64,000 bases of DNA from Bacillota bacterium (GTDB taxonomy: Bacteria; Bacillota; Clostridia; Christensenellales; SZUA-584), in contig JAEWTW010000052.1 of the NCBI GenBank assembly GCA_023397655.1, forward strand, positions 1 to 64,000, given 5' to 3'. This document shows, piece by piece, positions 41,006 to 50,540 of the stretch. Below the pieces are notes generated by a model, which worked only from the letters and a program-made list of their open reading frames with translations, searched no databases and had not been told where the DNA came from. Position 1 is the stretch's first letter. Each line of letters starts with the position of its first letter. Made by a program: the position numbers and the translations under genes.

Positions 41006-41940
41006 ACGCCCGCCTCCTCACTGTTTGTCAGCGTGATGAATATGTCCTCCAGCGTGGGCAGCAATGGCCGCATCAGCAGCAGCCGCGAGTCCGACGCCTT
41101 CACAGCATCGTAAACGGCAGCCCGCAGGTTTGTGTCGCCGCCTTCCAGCAGAAAATCCACAGAACCGGGCTCGTTTTCTCCGATGAACTCTAAACCAATG
41201 TCCGGAAGCTGCAGTATCTTCCGCGCCTGTGCTTCCCCGCCGCTCAGCCGCACCATCACACGCTGCGCGCTGCCCGACTGACTGGTGAGGTTTTCGATGG
41301 TATCCTGCCGGACGATCTCGCCGCGGTTGATGATGATCACCTTGCGGCAGATGTCCGATATCTCGCTGAGTATGTGCGAGGACAGTATAACCGTATGCTT
41401 CTCGCCCAGCTCGCGTATCGTTCCTCGTATCTCGACGATCTGCTTGGGGTCCAGACCCGCGGTGGGCTCGTCCAGTATGATCAGCTCGGGCGAACCGCAC
41501 AGCGCCTGTGCCAGCCCAACGCGCTGCCGGTATCCCTTGGACAGATTCCCGATCAGACGCTTGCGCACATCGGCCACGTGTGCCGCTTCCAGCACGCGGT
41601 CCGTCTCCTTCTTGATCCCGGTCGGCTTCACGTCTTTCAAGCGGCACGCGAACGCAATATATTCCTCCACCGTCAGGTCGTTGTACAGCGGCGGGTGCTC
41701 CGGCAGATAGCCGATGCTCTTTTTGGCTTCCCGCGGATTCTTGACAGTGTCATACCCGTTGATGGACACCGTTCCCGAAGTCGCGGCGATATACCCCGTG
41801 ATGATGTTCATCGTGGTGGTTTTTCCCGCGCCGTTGCGCCCCAGCAGACCCACGATGCCGCCCTTGTCCACAGTGAACGAAATATCATTGACGGCGGTGT
41901 TCTGCCCGTATTTCTTTGTGATGTTTTTAACTTCTACCAA
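41002..41940 (-). CDS. ABC transporter ATP-binding protein (GldA-like)
   Basis: A 312-residue ATPase. Walker A GLLGRNGAGKTT (about 33-44), signature LSKGYRQRVGLAQAL (about 134-148), Walker B LIILDEPTAGLDP (about 154-166) and the switch His in VILSSHILSE. The long C-terminal part (about 220-312) is typical of the exporter ABC-2/CcmA class. First gene of a four-gene operon with permease, GldG-like and DUF4340 proteins. Substrate unknown. Confidence 0.92.
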   Translation of the reverse strand: MVEVKNITKKYGQNTAVNDISFTVDKGGIVGLLGRNGAGKTTTMNIITGYIAATSGTVSINGYDTVKNPREAKKSIGYLPEHPPLYNDLTVEEYIAFACRLKDVKPTGIKKETDRVLEAAHVADVRKRLIGNLSKGYRQRVGLAQALCGSPELIILDEPTAGLDPKQIVEIRGTIRELGEKHTVILSSHILSEISDICRKVIIINRGEIVRQDTIENLTSQSGSAQRVMVRLSGGEAQARKILQLPDIGLEFIGENEPGSVDFLLEGGDTNLRAAVYDAVKASDSRLLLMRPLLPTLEDIFITLTNSEEAGV

Positions 41941-42012
41941 TGGCCTGCGCTCCTTTACCCCGTAATATCGGTATAGAACGGTATTGTACGCTTAAACAAA
42001 CGCATATGAGAA

Positions 42013-42717
42013 TCAGCCTGAAATTGCGGTATTTGCCGCCTCCAGCATGCGCAGCGCGTTGTCCGCCACCGTCGCATCCCGCAGGAACAAACCGGACGTG
42101 CCGCCCGTCAGCATATCCGCGCCCGCGCGCACCAGCTCGGGTATCGTGCGAAAGTTCACGTTGCCGTCCGCCTGTATGCCGGTGGTGAGCCCTTCTCGCC
42201 GCAGCGCGTCACGCAGCTGCCGGATGGAAGCATACGCCTCCGGTTTGATGGTCTGACCGGCGTAACCCGGGTCCACTGTGAGCTTCAGTATCCACGGCAC
42301 ATGGTGCGCCAGCATCAGTATGTTGTCGCTGACCTGTGTCTCAGCCCGCAGCGCCAACACCGGCTCCGCACCCGCCTGACGGATGGCGTCGAAGCACCGG
42401 AGCAGCCCCTTACTGTCGTCCGCTTCGGCGTGCACCGATATATAATCCGCACCGCACGCGGCGTACTGCTCAACGAACTTCATCGGTTCGTACACGCCAA
42501 GATGCACCTCGACGGGCAGCTGCGTGTGCGGCCGGAGCGCAGCCAGCGTGGGCGTGCCCAGTATGAAGCATGTGTTGAAACGCCCGTCCACCACGTCAAA
42601 ATGCAAAAAGGACACCGCACTGCGGTGAACCTGCTCCATATCCGACTGCATGTTATAAAGGTTAAAGCATGAGACGGATGCCGAAAGCGCTATCCCCTGT
42701 CTGTTCAGCCTGTACAA
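42013..42717 (-). CDS. Ribulose-phosphate 3-epimerase family protein (divergent)
   Basis: About 234 residues from a TTG at 42717 that follows AAGGGGAG by 8 bases. A TIM barrel with family marks: HFDVVDGRFN (metal His/Asp), VEVHLGVYEP (His), LKLTVDPGYAGQ and IQADGNVNFRTIPELVRAGADMLTGGTSGLF. The usual NPG...EPGFGGQ is changed to TVDPGYAGQ, so the substrate may differ from D-ribulose 5-phosphate. It is downstream of the LacI gene. A second, more canonical epimerase is at 56418-57062. Confidence 0.8.
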   Translation of the reverse strand: MYRLNRQGIALSASVSCFNLYNMQSDMEQVHRSAVSFLHFDVVDGRFNTCFILGTPTLAALRPHTQLPVEVHLGVYEPMKFVEQYAACGADYISVHAEADDSKGLLRCFDAIRQAGAEPVLALRAETQVSDNILMLAHHVPWILKLTVDPGYAGQTIKPEAYASIRQLRDALRREGLTTGIQADGNVNFRTIPELVRAGADMLTGGTSGLFLRDATVADNALRMLEAANTAISG

Positions 42718-42817
42718 TATCCAAACTCCCCTTATACGCAAGATGCGGAAATCACTCCGCATCTCGTTCATTCCTTATTCTGTTAACATTGAGGTTTTAA
42801 AACGTGCTGCTGAAGCT

Positions 42818-43810
42818 TTATGTGCTTTCCCGCTCGATGATCTCGGCGTTTACCAGCACTTTGAGTATCGACTTGTCTCCGGTTTGTATTTTCTCGATGA
42901 GGCGCTTGGCCGCGATGGAGCCGATCTCTTCCTTGTAAATGGCCATGGTGGACAGCGTCGGTTCTATCATCGTGCAGAAAGGAATGTCGTCCACACCGAT
43001 AACCGCGATATCGTCCGGAATGCGGTATCCGGCCTCCTTAATGGCCTTCATCGCTCCCACCGCGATGGTGTCGTTGTCGGAAAACACCGCCGGCGGCAGC
43101 TTGGGTCTGCTCTCCAGCGCCTTTTTCATGTCCGCGTAGGAGCCTTCCAGCGTGGAGTCCAGCACAAACGTGTATGCCGGGTTATAGTCCAGCCCCAGCC
43201 TCTGCAGTGCCTTTTTGTATCCTTCCCGTCGGCCCAGAAAGTTGTTGACCTTAAACCCGCTTCTGAAGTGGCCGATCTCCCGGAAGCCCTTATCATGCAG
43301 ATACTTCACGGCACGGAACGCGATATCGATGTTGTTCATCGTCACGCAGTCATACTCGGCAAATTCCATGTAACTGTCCACGATCACCACCGGCACCCTG
43401 ATGTCGCCGAGCATCGACAGGTCGTCGTTGGTCAGCTCTGTGCCCAGCAGCAGTATGCCGCGGCGCGGGTCGTTGCGCACCATCTCCATGATGGATTCCT
43501 TGTTCTCCGTGTTCAGCGTGGTGATGAGCACATCGTAGCCCTGCTCATGCGCACCGTTGGCGATACCGTCCGTCACGGCGCTGATGAAGCCGTGGTCGTC
43601 CACCACCTTGCCGTATTTGGAGTATTTGAGGAAACGTATGTACTTGCCCTTGCTGGCCTGCGGCCTTGCGGTCGCGCCGGACTGCTTTAAATAAGTCAGT
43701 ATACGCTGGCGCGTTTCTTCGTTGACCCCCGGTTTGTTATTGACCACCAATGATACTGTCGATGGCGATACACCCAGCTTCTGGGCGATGTCCTTGTACT
43801 TTACTCGCAT
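42818..43810 (-). CDS. LacI family transcriptional regulator of the sugar cargo
   Basis: A 330-residue repressor. The helix-turn-helix YKDIAQKLGVSPSTVSLVVNNKPGVNEETRQRI opens the protein. The effector domain includes RRGILLLGTELTND, VIVDSYMEFAEYDCVTMNNI and VIGVDDIPFCTMIEPTLSTMAI. Lies 84 bases past mtnA at the end of the long sugar operon and probably regulates it. Palindromic operators could not be assigned with confidence in the AT-rich spacers. Confidence 0.92.
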   Translation of the reverse strand: MRVKYKDIAQKLGVSPSTVSLVVNNKPGVNEETRQRILTYLKQSGATARPQASKGKYIRFLKYSKYGKVVDDHGFISAVTDGIANGAHEQGYDVLITTLNTENKESIMEMVRNDPRRGILLLGTELTNDDLSMLGDIRVPVVIVDSYMEFAEYDCVTMNNIDIAFRAVKYLHDKGFREIGHFRSGFKVNNFLGRREGYKKALQRLGLDYNPAYTFVLDSTLEGSYADMKKALESRPKLPPAVFSDNDTIAVGAMKAIKEAGYRIPDDIAVIGVDDIPFCTMIEPTLSTMAIYKEEIGSIAAKRLIEKIQTGDKSILKVLVNAEIIEREST

Positions 43811-43894
43811 GCTGCACCGCGCTTTTTTGTATTTTTGTCACTTCATATTATAGCGGTTTTTAAATTCTTTTCAATTCATTTAAATAAATTTAAT

Positions 43895-44938
43895 TCATTT
43901 TTCAAACAACTTTTTAAAGTTCTCGTTGAACGGCGGATACACGATGCCCTTTTCCGTGACGATGGCGGTGAGGTGTTCGGCCGGAGTCACATCAAATCCT
44001 GGATTATATGTCTTGATGCCCTTGGGCGCCGTCCACTTGCCGAACGTGCAGGTGATCTCACTGCCGTCGCGCTCCTCTATCGGTATATCCTTGCCGGTCG
44101 GGCAGTTCATATCAATGGTAGGCGTGGGCGCCGCAATGTACATCGGAATGCCGAAGTGTTTGGCGAGTATCGACACGCTGAAGGTGCCGATCTTGTTGGC
44201 CGTATCACCATTGGCCGCCACCCGGTCGCACCCCACGATGATGGCGCTGATTTTGCCCTGAGACATCACAACAGCCGCCATATTGTCGCAAATCAGCGTC
44301 ACGTCAAGGCCGGACTCAAACAGCTCATAAGCCGTCAGCGTGGAGCCCTGCAGCCGCGGACGCGTCTCGTCGGCGTATATCTTCAGCTTGATGCCGCGTT
44401 CCTGCGCGAGGTAGAACGGTGACAGCGCCGTGCCGTAAGCCGACGTCGCCAGCTTGCCCGCGTTGCAGTGCGTCAGCACGCCGTCCCCGTCTTTCAGCAG
44501 GCTCAGCAGGTTTTCGCCGATTCGTCGGTTGATGTCCTCATCCTCCTGATGGATGGCGATGGCTTCCTGCTCCAGCTCATGCCGGATCGACGCCACAGGC
44601 AGATGCTTCAGAGACTCCGCTTTGGTCACCATGCGGTCCAGCGCCCAGAACAGATTGACCGCCGTGGGCCGCGACGTCGCCAGATAATCGGCGTCCTTTT
44701 TGTACTGAGCGAAAAATGCTTCATAGCCATCCGATGGTGCGAGGTTCGCGGATATCACCATGCCGTAGGCCGCCGTCACGCCGATGGCCGGAGCTCCCCG
44801 CACGATCATCGTCTGGATGGCCGTCCACACGCCCTCCACCGTATCATACTCTCTGTATACCGTCTCGTTGGGCAGCAGGGTCTGGTCGATAAGCGAAAGC
44901 TTCCCGTCGTCCCACTTCAATGTATAAAACTCCGCCAT
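43895..44938 (-). CDS. mtnA: S-methyl-5-thioribose-1-phosphate isomerase (or 5-deoxyribose-1-P isomerase)
   Basis: A 347-residue member of the MtnA/eIF2B-like family. Substrate-loop IVRGAPAIGVTAAYGM (about 47-62), catalytic Cys in GVLTHCNAGKLAT (about 160) and catalytic Asp in VGCDRVAANGDTANKIGT (about 240). It converts methylthioribose 1-phosphate to the ribulose form. In DHAP-shunt clusters the same enzyme handles 5-deoxyribose 1-phosphate. GGAG precedes the ATG and the kinase gene mtnK ends 3 bases upstream, so the pair acts in sequence. Confidence 0.93.
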   Translation of the reverse strand: MAEFYTLKWDDGKLSLIDQTLLPNETVYREYDTVEGVWTAIQTMIVRGAPAIGVTAAYGMVISANLAPSDGYEAFFAQYKKDADYLATSRPTAVNLFWALDRMVTKAESLKHLPVASIRHELEQEAIAIHQEDEDINRRIGENLLSLLKDGDGVLTHCNAGKLATSAYGTALSPFYLAQERGIKLKIYADETRPRLQGSTLTAYELFESGLDVTLICDNMAAVVMSQGKISAIIVGCDRVAANGDTANKIGTFSVSILAKHFGIPMYIAAPTPTIDMNCPTGKDIPIEERDGSEITCTFGKWTAPKGIKTYNPGFDVTPAEHLTAIVTEKGIVYPPFNENFKKLFEK

Positions 44939-44940
44939 GC

Positions 44941-46164
44941 TTATTCTCCTTTTTCCTGCGTTTTTGTCTTCACCAGCGCAGCCAGATCATCGATGCTGCT
45001 CATCGCCCGGCGCGTCATGATGGCCGCCTCGCCGATGGACAGCGCCAGCAGCTGAGCCGCGGCGCGGCGCTTTTCGTCCGCGATGGACTGTACGTCCGCC
45101 ACATGGGCAAAGCCCAGTATCCGCCGGTTGATCTTGCAGCCCGCATAACCGATGGTATCTTCAAATATCTCGCGCACCACGGCTTCCTTGAAGCCCTTGA
45201 CGCTCTTCAGTTCCGCGCGGGCATCCTTCTCCCACGCTTCCGAAAACTCCTTCTCAAAGCTCCTGTATACCTGTGTGATGGTCTCCAGCAGATATTCCCT
45301 GTAGGAAGCGATCTGCTCTGCCGTTACATCGTCCCGCCCGGACCACGACGCGTAGTTCAGCACCAGGTTTGCGGTCACCGCCCCGATGTCAAAGCCTGCG
45401 GGGCCATAGAACGAGAACTCGGTATCGAACACGCGCAGCTCGTTGTCGTCGATGAATATCGAGCCCGTATGCAGATCCCCATGCAGCAGCGACTGCGCTT
45501 TTTGCATGAAGCCCATTTTCAGCTTGGTGACTTCGCACCGCAGCGCATCCTTCTTCCACCACACCTCGCGGACGAAATCCATGATCTCAGGGTTGATGTC
45601 GTTGGTGGGCGCGTCGAAGTATGGGTCGGTCAGCACCAGATCCTCCGTGATCTTGCACAGCTCCGGGTTGATGAACTTCTTGACCTGCTCCTTCTTCTGG
45701 ATGGGGTCCATGTAATAGTCGGACGTATAGAACAGCGTGCGTGCCAGAAATCTGCCTATCTGTTCCGGGAATTTGGAAAAGCGGCGCATCTTCATCAGCT
45801 CAAAACGCATGATCTTGAGGTAGCTCAAGTCCTCCACCATCGACAGCGCCATGTCCTCGTCGTTGAAATACACCTTGGGCACCATGCCGGGGCAGATGCG
45901 TTCCTGCGTTTTCAGCGCTTCGGCTTCAATGCGCGAGCGGTCTATGGTCAGCGGCCACGAATCTCCGATCACGCGCAGATGCGGCAGCGCCTGTTTGAAT
46001 ATGGTGGACTTGCCGTGCTTGTTGTCGATAATGTGGAAGACCAGGTTCAGGTTGCCGTCGCCGATCTCATGCGACACCAGCTCCGCGTCCTTTTCAAAGA
46101 GTCCGGACACGCCCCGCGCGTATTCCACAGCCTGCTGTTCCGTGAGTGCTCTGTATTCACCCAT
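44941..46164 (-). CDS. mtnK: S-methyl-5-thioribose kinase
   Basis: A 407-residue kinase of the choline-kinase/APH fold: EIGDGNLNLVFHI (glycine-rich loop), IFKQALPHLRVIGDSWPLTIDRSRIEAEAL, the catalytic LLHGDLHTGSIFID (Asp about 232) and VFDTEFSFYGPAGFDIGA in place of DFG. It phosphorylates methylthioribose at C1, and 5-deoxyribose in some organisms. The start at 46164 is preferred to 46170 because GGAGGT lies 7 bases upstream. Coupled to mtnA downstream. Confidence 0.93.
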   Translation of the reverse strand: MGEYRALTEQQAVEYARGVSGLFEKDAELVSHEIGDGNLNLVFHIIDNKHGKSTIFKQALPHLRVIGDSWPLTIDRSRIEAEALKTQERICPGMVPKVYFNDEDMALSMVEDLSYLKIMRFELMKMRRFSKFPEQIGRFLARTLFYTSDYYMDPIQKKEQVKKFINPELCKITEDLVLTDPYFDAPTNDINPEIMDFVREVWWKKDALRCEVTKLKMGFMQKAQSLLHGDLHTGSIFIDDNELRVFDTEFSFYGPAGFDIGAVTANLVLNYASWSGRDDVTAEQIASYREYLLETITQVYRSFEKEFSEAWEKDARAELKSVKGFKEAVVREIFEDTIGYAGCKINRRILGFAHVADVQSIADEKRRAAAQLLALSIGEAAIMTRRAMSSIDDLAALVKTKTQEKGE

Positions 46165-46222
46165 GCTCATACCTCCGATATATCTTATCCCCCGGTGCAT
46201 AACCGGGTCCGTTACGTCCTTG

Positions 46223-47767
46223 TTATTTTGCCAGCGCGGTGACCTGCCGCATCCATTCACTCATCAGCGGGTAGGCCTGCCGGTATTTCTCTGCGTAATC
46301 ATTGTACATGCCATGCACCTCCGCGTCCGGCTCGATCTTTTCCACGAACGAGACCATGTTGCGGCATGCCGCGGCGATGTCCGGATAAACGCCCGCCGCC
46401 ACAGCGGCCAGTATCGCGGAACCGAGGCTCGGCGCTTCCGCCTCCTCCGGTATGTAGATGGGCACGTTGCTCACGCTGCTGTGTATGTCCATCCACAGCC
46501 GGCTCTTCGTGGCGCCGCCGCACACATAAAGCCCGTTCACCTTGTAGCCGCCCGCGGCAAAGGTTTGCAGTATATGCTCCGTGCCGTAGGCGATGCCTTC
46601 CAGTATCGCGCGGTATATATGCGCCGGCGTGTGCTTGAGCGTCAAACCGTAGAACAGGCCGCGCACCTCGCCGTCGGTAAACGGCGTTCTGTTGCCCTGA
46701 AAATAGTCCAGCATCAGCAGCCCATCCGAGCCGGGCGCGATCCTCGCCGCCTCTTCGTTGAGCAGGTCGTATATCTTCCGGCCCTCCGCGGCGGCTTTTT
46801 GTGCGGTATAACCCGCGAGATTCTCCTTGAACCAGTTCACGATGGAGCCGGTGGATATCTGCCCGCCCTCCACCATATAAAGCCCCGGCACAATCGCATC
46901 CGGAAAGCCGCCGAACATGCCCTTCTGGTGGATCTCCACGTCCGTCAGCCCCAGATGCAGGTGCGACGATCCGGTGATCAGCGCCATGCTTCCGGGCTCT
47001 ATCACGTTGAGGCCTATCATGCCCACATAAGCGTCCGCGCCGCCCTGCGCCACCGGTATGCCCGGCAGCAGCCCCAGCTCACCCGCAGCCTCAGCGGACA
47101 GCGTTCCCTGCAGCGCGCCCATGGGCAGCACCGTCTTCGGGAACTTTTCCAGCACATCGCCAAGGCCTATCTTCTCATATAAGGATACCGGGAATCCGCC
47201 GTTGTGGCTGTCATAATACCAGCGGGCGGACACGTTATTGAGGCTGGCCGTCAGGTTGCCGGAGAGCCGGTGCATCAGCCAGTCGATGCACTCCACAACG
47301 TGCTCCGCTTTGCGGTATACCTCAGGCTCGTTCTCTTTGACCCACAGCGCTTTGCAGGGCATCCATTCGTACGACACGTTGCCAAAACCGTTGTACTTCA
47401 GCGCATCGTCGCCGCACTGCGCAATGCGTTTGGCCTGAGCGGCTGCCCGGGCGTCCATCCACAGTATCGCGGGGCGCAGCGGCTGATAGTTTCCGTCCAG
47501 AAAAACCACCGTGCAGCTGGTGCAGTCCGCGCCGATCCCGGCAATGGCGGACGGTTCCACGCCCGCCGCCGCCAGACATCCCCCCACAGCTTTTTTTAGT
47601 GCCCCCCACCATTCATCGATGCTCTGTTCCGCATATCCCGGTTTGGGAATCGACAGCGCGACCGGCTGCGCGTCAAACGCCTTCTGCCTGCCTTTGAAGT
47701 CAAACAGCGCCGCGCGCACACCGCCGGTGCCGAAATCGATTCCCAACACATAATCCTTATTGATCAT
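46223..47767 (-). CDS. FGGY family kinase, ribulokinase-like
   Basis: A 514-residue sugar kinase. N-terminal phosphate motif LGIDFGTGGVRAALFDF. GADCTSCTVVFLD and AILWMDARAAAQA resemble AraB/ribulokinase-type members. GGADAYVGMIGLNVIEPGSMALITGSSHL and VCGGATKSRLWMDIHSSVSNVPI are the nucleotide loops. In this operon it could phosphorylate L-rhamnulose made by the isomerase at 57.1-58.4 kb or a pentulose. Sequence alone does not decide. Precedes mtnK by 58 bases. Confidence 0.87.
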   Translation of the reverse strand: MINKDYVLGIDFGTGGVRAALFDFKGRQKAFDAQPVALSIPKPGYAEQSIDEWWGALKKAVGGCLAAAGVEPSAIAGIGADCTSCTVVFLDGNYQPLRPAILWMDARAAAQAKRIAQCGDDALKYNGFGNVSYEWMPCKALWVKENEPEVYRKAEHVVECIDWLMHRLSGNLTASLNNVSARWYYDSHNGGFPVSLYEKIGLGDVLEKFPKTVLPMGALQGTLSAEAAGELGLLPGIPVAQGGADAYVGMIGLNVIEPGSMALITGSSHLHLGLTDVEIHQKGMFGGFPDAIVPGLYMVEGGQISTGSIVNWFKENLAGYTAQKAAAEGRKIYDLLNEEAARIAPGSDGLLMLDYFQGNRTPFTDGEVRGLFYGLTLKHTPAHIYRAILEGIAYGTEHILQTFAAGGYKVNGLYVCGGATKSRLWMDIHSSVSNVPIYIPEEAEAPSLGSAILAAVAAGVYPDIAAACRNMVSFVEKIEPDAEVHGMYNDYAEKYRQAYPLMSEWMRQVTALAK

Positions 47768-47806
47768 GGCCCATCCTTTACAAGACGTTGCCGCCCCAAT
47801 ACTTTG

Positions 47807-48436
47807 TCAGCCGTTTACAAAGTCCGCAATGCCTTTTACAAACATGTGCCCCACCGTCGCGCCGGGGTCCGGCCGTCCGATGGTCTTTTCGCGGAAGACC
47901 GCAGCCTTGCCGTGCACGGACATCATGCCCTTCGTGGCTTCCAGCCCGTCCAGCGCACCCTTTTCAGCCGCTTTCGCGCACTCCTCCAGGCTCGCGCCCG
48001 CACAGGCAGCCGCCGCTTTTGCGGAATAGTCGAACGCATCCACAATGGTCTTCTCACCCGGCTGGGCTTTGCCCCGCATGATGAGCGCATCGCGGAACTT
48101 CTCCACGAACAGCGCCAGCCCGGCAGCGTCGATCTCATCCTTGCCCTTCAGCGCTTTGCCGCCTTCCATCAGCCCGGACGCCATCAGCGTCCCCATTGTG
48201 GACGGCACATGCGAAGACATCAGCATGCCCGCGCGCATCAGCAGCTTGCCCACATCGGGCTCATCCAGCGCGGCGAGCCCTTCGGCGGTTTTGGTGAATC
48301 CGAGGCTCATCGTGATGCCGAGGTCACCGTCGCCCACCGCCGCGTCCAGCTCGCACAAAAATTCCTTGTTGTCCCGCATCAGCACGCCCAGCTTGTCGAA
48401 CAGCGCCTTGATGCCGCTTTGATCCAGTTTGGCCAT
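47807..48436 (-). CDS. dhaL: Dihydroxyacetone kinase subunit DhaL
   Basis: The 209-residue nucleotide-binding subunit. Asp residues that hold Mg-ATP/ADP lie in AAVGDGDLGITMSLGF (about 29-44). SHVPSTMGTLMASGL and ATVGHMFVKGIADF complete the DAK2 fold. No DhaM phosphotransfer subunit is nearby, so the enzyme probably uses ATP directly. It follows dhaK by 14 bases. Related two-subunit kinases in polyol clusters act on erythrulose. Confidence 0.93.
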   Translation of the reverse strand: MAKLDQSGIKALFDKLGVLMRDNKEFLCELDAAVGDGDLGITMSLGFTKTAEGLAALDEPDVGKLLMRAGMLMSSHVPSTMGTLMASGLMEGGKALKGKDEIDAAGLALFVEKFRDALIMRGKAQPGEKTIVDAFDYSAKAAAACAGASLEECAKAAEKGALDGLEATKGMMSVHGKAAVFREKTIGRPDPGATVGHMFVKGIADFVNG

Positions 48437-48450
48437 AGTCCTCGCCTCCG

Positions 48451-49449
48451 TTATTTCTGTACAAAGAACGGTGTGTTTGCGGGCACGTCCAGCAGCGCTT
48501 TCAGCTCGTCGTCCAGCTTGAGCAGCGAGATCGATGCGCCCGCCATCTCCATCGACGTCGCAAACTCTCCGACGTACGGACGGTGAATGGATATGCCCTT
48601 CTCCGTCAGCACTTCGTTGACGCGGTTGTAGAGAATGTACAGCTCTTCCTTGGGTGTCGCGCCGAGACCGTTCACCAGCACCGCCACCTCTTCGCCCTTT
48701 TCCAAGCCGAGGTCTGCAATGATGGGTGCGAGCAGCTCATCCGTCACGCCGTCCGCCGTTTTCAGCGCGCCGTTCCAGATGCCCGGTTCGCCGTGGATGC
48801 CCATGCCCAGCGCCATCTCGCCTTCGGGAATCTCGAAGTTGGGCTTGCCCACCTGCGGCAGCGTGCAGGGAGAGAGAGCCACGCCCATCGTTCTTACGTT
48901 ACCGTTGGCTTTCTGTGCCACACGCAGCACCTCGTCCAGGCTGGCCAGCTCCGCCGCCTTCGCTCCGGCGCACTTGTATACGAAGAATATGCCTGCCACA
49001 CCGCGGCGCTTGTTCTCCTCGCCCTTGGGCGCGGAAGCCACATCGTCGTTGCCCACCAGCGAGAGCACGCGGATGTCCTCCATGTCGGCCATCTCCGTCG
49101 CCATGTCAAAGTTCATGATGTCGCCGGTGTAATTGCCGTATATATACAGCACGCCCGCACCCGCGTCGATTGCCTTGGTCACCTCAAACATCTGGTTGGC
49201 GCTGGGGGACTGAAACACGCCGCCCACTGCGCAGCCATCCAGCATGTTTTCACCCACGTATCCCAGAAACAGCGGCAGATGTCCCGAGCCGCCGCCCGTT
49301 GCGATACCCACCTTGCCGGGCACCTTCTTTGCTGTCACCAGACAGCGCAAATCGCCGGCTGTCATCTGAACCATGTCCGGATGCGCCGCATAGATGCCTT
49401 TCAGCATATCATCCACAAATGAGTCCGGGGTGTTTAACAGCTTTCTCAT
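48451..49449 (-). CDS. dhaK: Dihydroxyacetone kinase subunit DhaK
   Basis: The 332-residue substrate-binding subunit. GGGSGHLPLFLGYVG (about 52-66) and NYTGDIMNFDMA (catalytic Asp about 110) are conserved. His219 in GMGIHGEPG is the residue that binds dihydroxyacetone covalently. Product is dihydroxyacetone phosphate, the same metabolite the aldolase of this operon would release. A tetrulose substrate is an alternative. Follows the ABC permease genes in the same direction. Confidence 0.94.
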   Translation of the reverse strand: MRKLLNTPDSFVDDMLKGIYAAHPDMVQMTAGDLRCLVTAKKVPGKVGIATGGGSGHLPLFLGYVGENMLDGCAVGGVFQSPSANQMFEVTKAIDAGAGVLYIYGNYTGDIMNFDMATEMADMEDIRVLSLVGNDDVASAPKGEENKRRGVAGIFFVYKCAGAKAAELASLDEVLRVAQKANGNVRTMGVALSPCTLPQVGKPNFEIPEGEMALGMGIHGEPGIWNGALKTADGVTDELLAPIIADLGLEKGEEVAVLVNGLGATPKEELYILYNRVNEVLTEKGISIHRPYVGEFATSMEMAGASISLLKLDDELKALLDVPANTPFFVQK

Positions 49450-49474
49450 ATCCTCTTACACTCCTCGTTTTATA

Positions 49475-50527
49475 TTAATTATTTAGTTCCAATTGTTTTC
49501 TGATGCGTTTCTTTTCTCCGTACGAGTTCAGCAGGAAATTCGCGATCATCGTCAGCAGCAGCACAGCGCCCCAGATGAAACCACGCGCGGTGGACGGAAA
49601 CTGCAGCATCGTAAAGCCGGTGGACAGGAACTGGAGTATCAGCACCGCCAGCACCACGCCGGATATTTTGCCGAAGCCGCCCGCGGGGTTAACGCCGCCC
49701 AGCACCGCGATGAGGATGACCTGCAGCGTGTAGGACAGGCCGTAGTCCGCCTTGGCGGAATTGGAGCGGGACATGATGATAAGCCCCGCAATGGCCGCCA
49801 TGATACCGCAGAACATGTACGTCTTCATGATGACGGCTTCATTCTTGATGCCGGCAAACGAGGAAGCTCTGGGGTTAGTTCCCATCAGATACAGCTTTAA
49901 GCCATATGTTGTTCTGTTGAGCGCAATGTAGAATATCACCACAAACAGCGCAAAGATGATCAGCGGGATCGGAATGCCCAGCAGCGAGTTGATGCCAAGG
50001 TTGGTGAACGCTTCCGGGAAACCGAACACCGCAGGGCCTCCGGTAATGCCTTTTGCCAGCCCGATGAACACCTGCTGTGCGCCCAGTGTCGCGAGTATCG
50101 GCGGGATGCCTATCTTGGCAATGTTGAAGCCGTTCATCAGCCCAGCCAGCGCGCCCACAACAAGCGCGACCAGTATCGCCAGCAGTATGTAACCGATGGG
50201 ATTGGCCGTTTCCGCCGGCATCATCTTGGTAAACACCAGCCCGGCCATGATGCCCGCGAGGTTGGCGATGCCCACCAGCGACAGATCAATGCCGCCCGAC
50301 ATCATCGCGAGCATAGTCGCAATGGCCATGATGCCGAATTCAGGGAACGAGAACCCCATGGAGCTAAACGTTCCCAGCGTAAAAAACTCCTTGTTGAGCA
50401 GGCTCATCAGCACTGTCACGATGACCAGTATCACCAGCAGACGGATCAGGTTATTATCCAATTTGACCGGCGACAGCGCTTTGCCAACCTTAGGCTGAGC
50501 CGTTGCGTTCTTTGGTTTGTTAGACAT
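49475..50527 (-). CDS. Sugar ABC transporter permease (RbsC/LsrC family), second
   Basis: A 350-residue permease with about nine helices and the family motif GGIDLSLVGIANLAGIMAG near the N-terminus. GTNPRASSFAGIKNEAVIMKTYMFCGIMAAIAGLI is the coupling-loop region. GGVNPAGGFGKISGVVLAVLILQ is near the C-terminus. It pairs with the next permease upstream to form a heterodimeric channel, with the ATPase and binding protein of the same operon. Confidence 0.92.
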   Translation of the reverse strand: MSNKPKNATAQPKVGKALSPVKLDNNLIRLLVILVIVTVLMSLLNKEFFTLGTFSSMGFSFPEFGIMAIATMLAMMSGGIDLSLVGIANLAGIMAGLVFTKMMPAETANPIGYILLAILVALVVGALAGLMNGFNIAKIGIPPILATLGAQQVFIGLAKGITGGPAVFGFPEAFTNLGINSLLGIPIPLIIFALFVVIFYIALNRTTYGLKLYLMGTNPRASSFAGIKNEAVIMKTYMFCGIMAAIAGLIIMSRSNSAKADYGLSYTLQVILIAVLGGVNPAGGFGKISGVVLAVLILQFLSTGFTMLQFPSTARGFIWGAVLLLTMIANFLLNSYGEKKRIRKQLELNN

Positions 50528-50540
50528 AATGCTTCGCCTC

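Noticed and set aside
40293..41021. Alternative frame over the GldF-like permease gene
   Set aside because: It encodes a His/Arg-rich sequence with no membrane helices. The ABC-2 permease frame overlaps the ATPase stop by the usual 4 bases and has clear motifs.
42818..43894. A LacI operator in the AT-rich spacer after the regulator's start
   Set aside because: Only direct AATTCATTT repeats and imperfect dyads are present. None has the CG-centred symmetry expected, so none was annotated.
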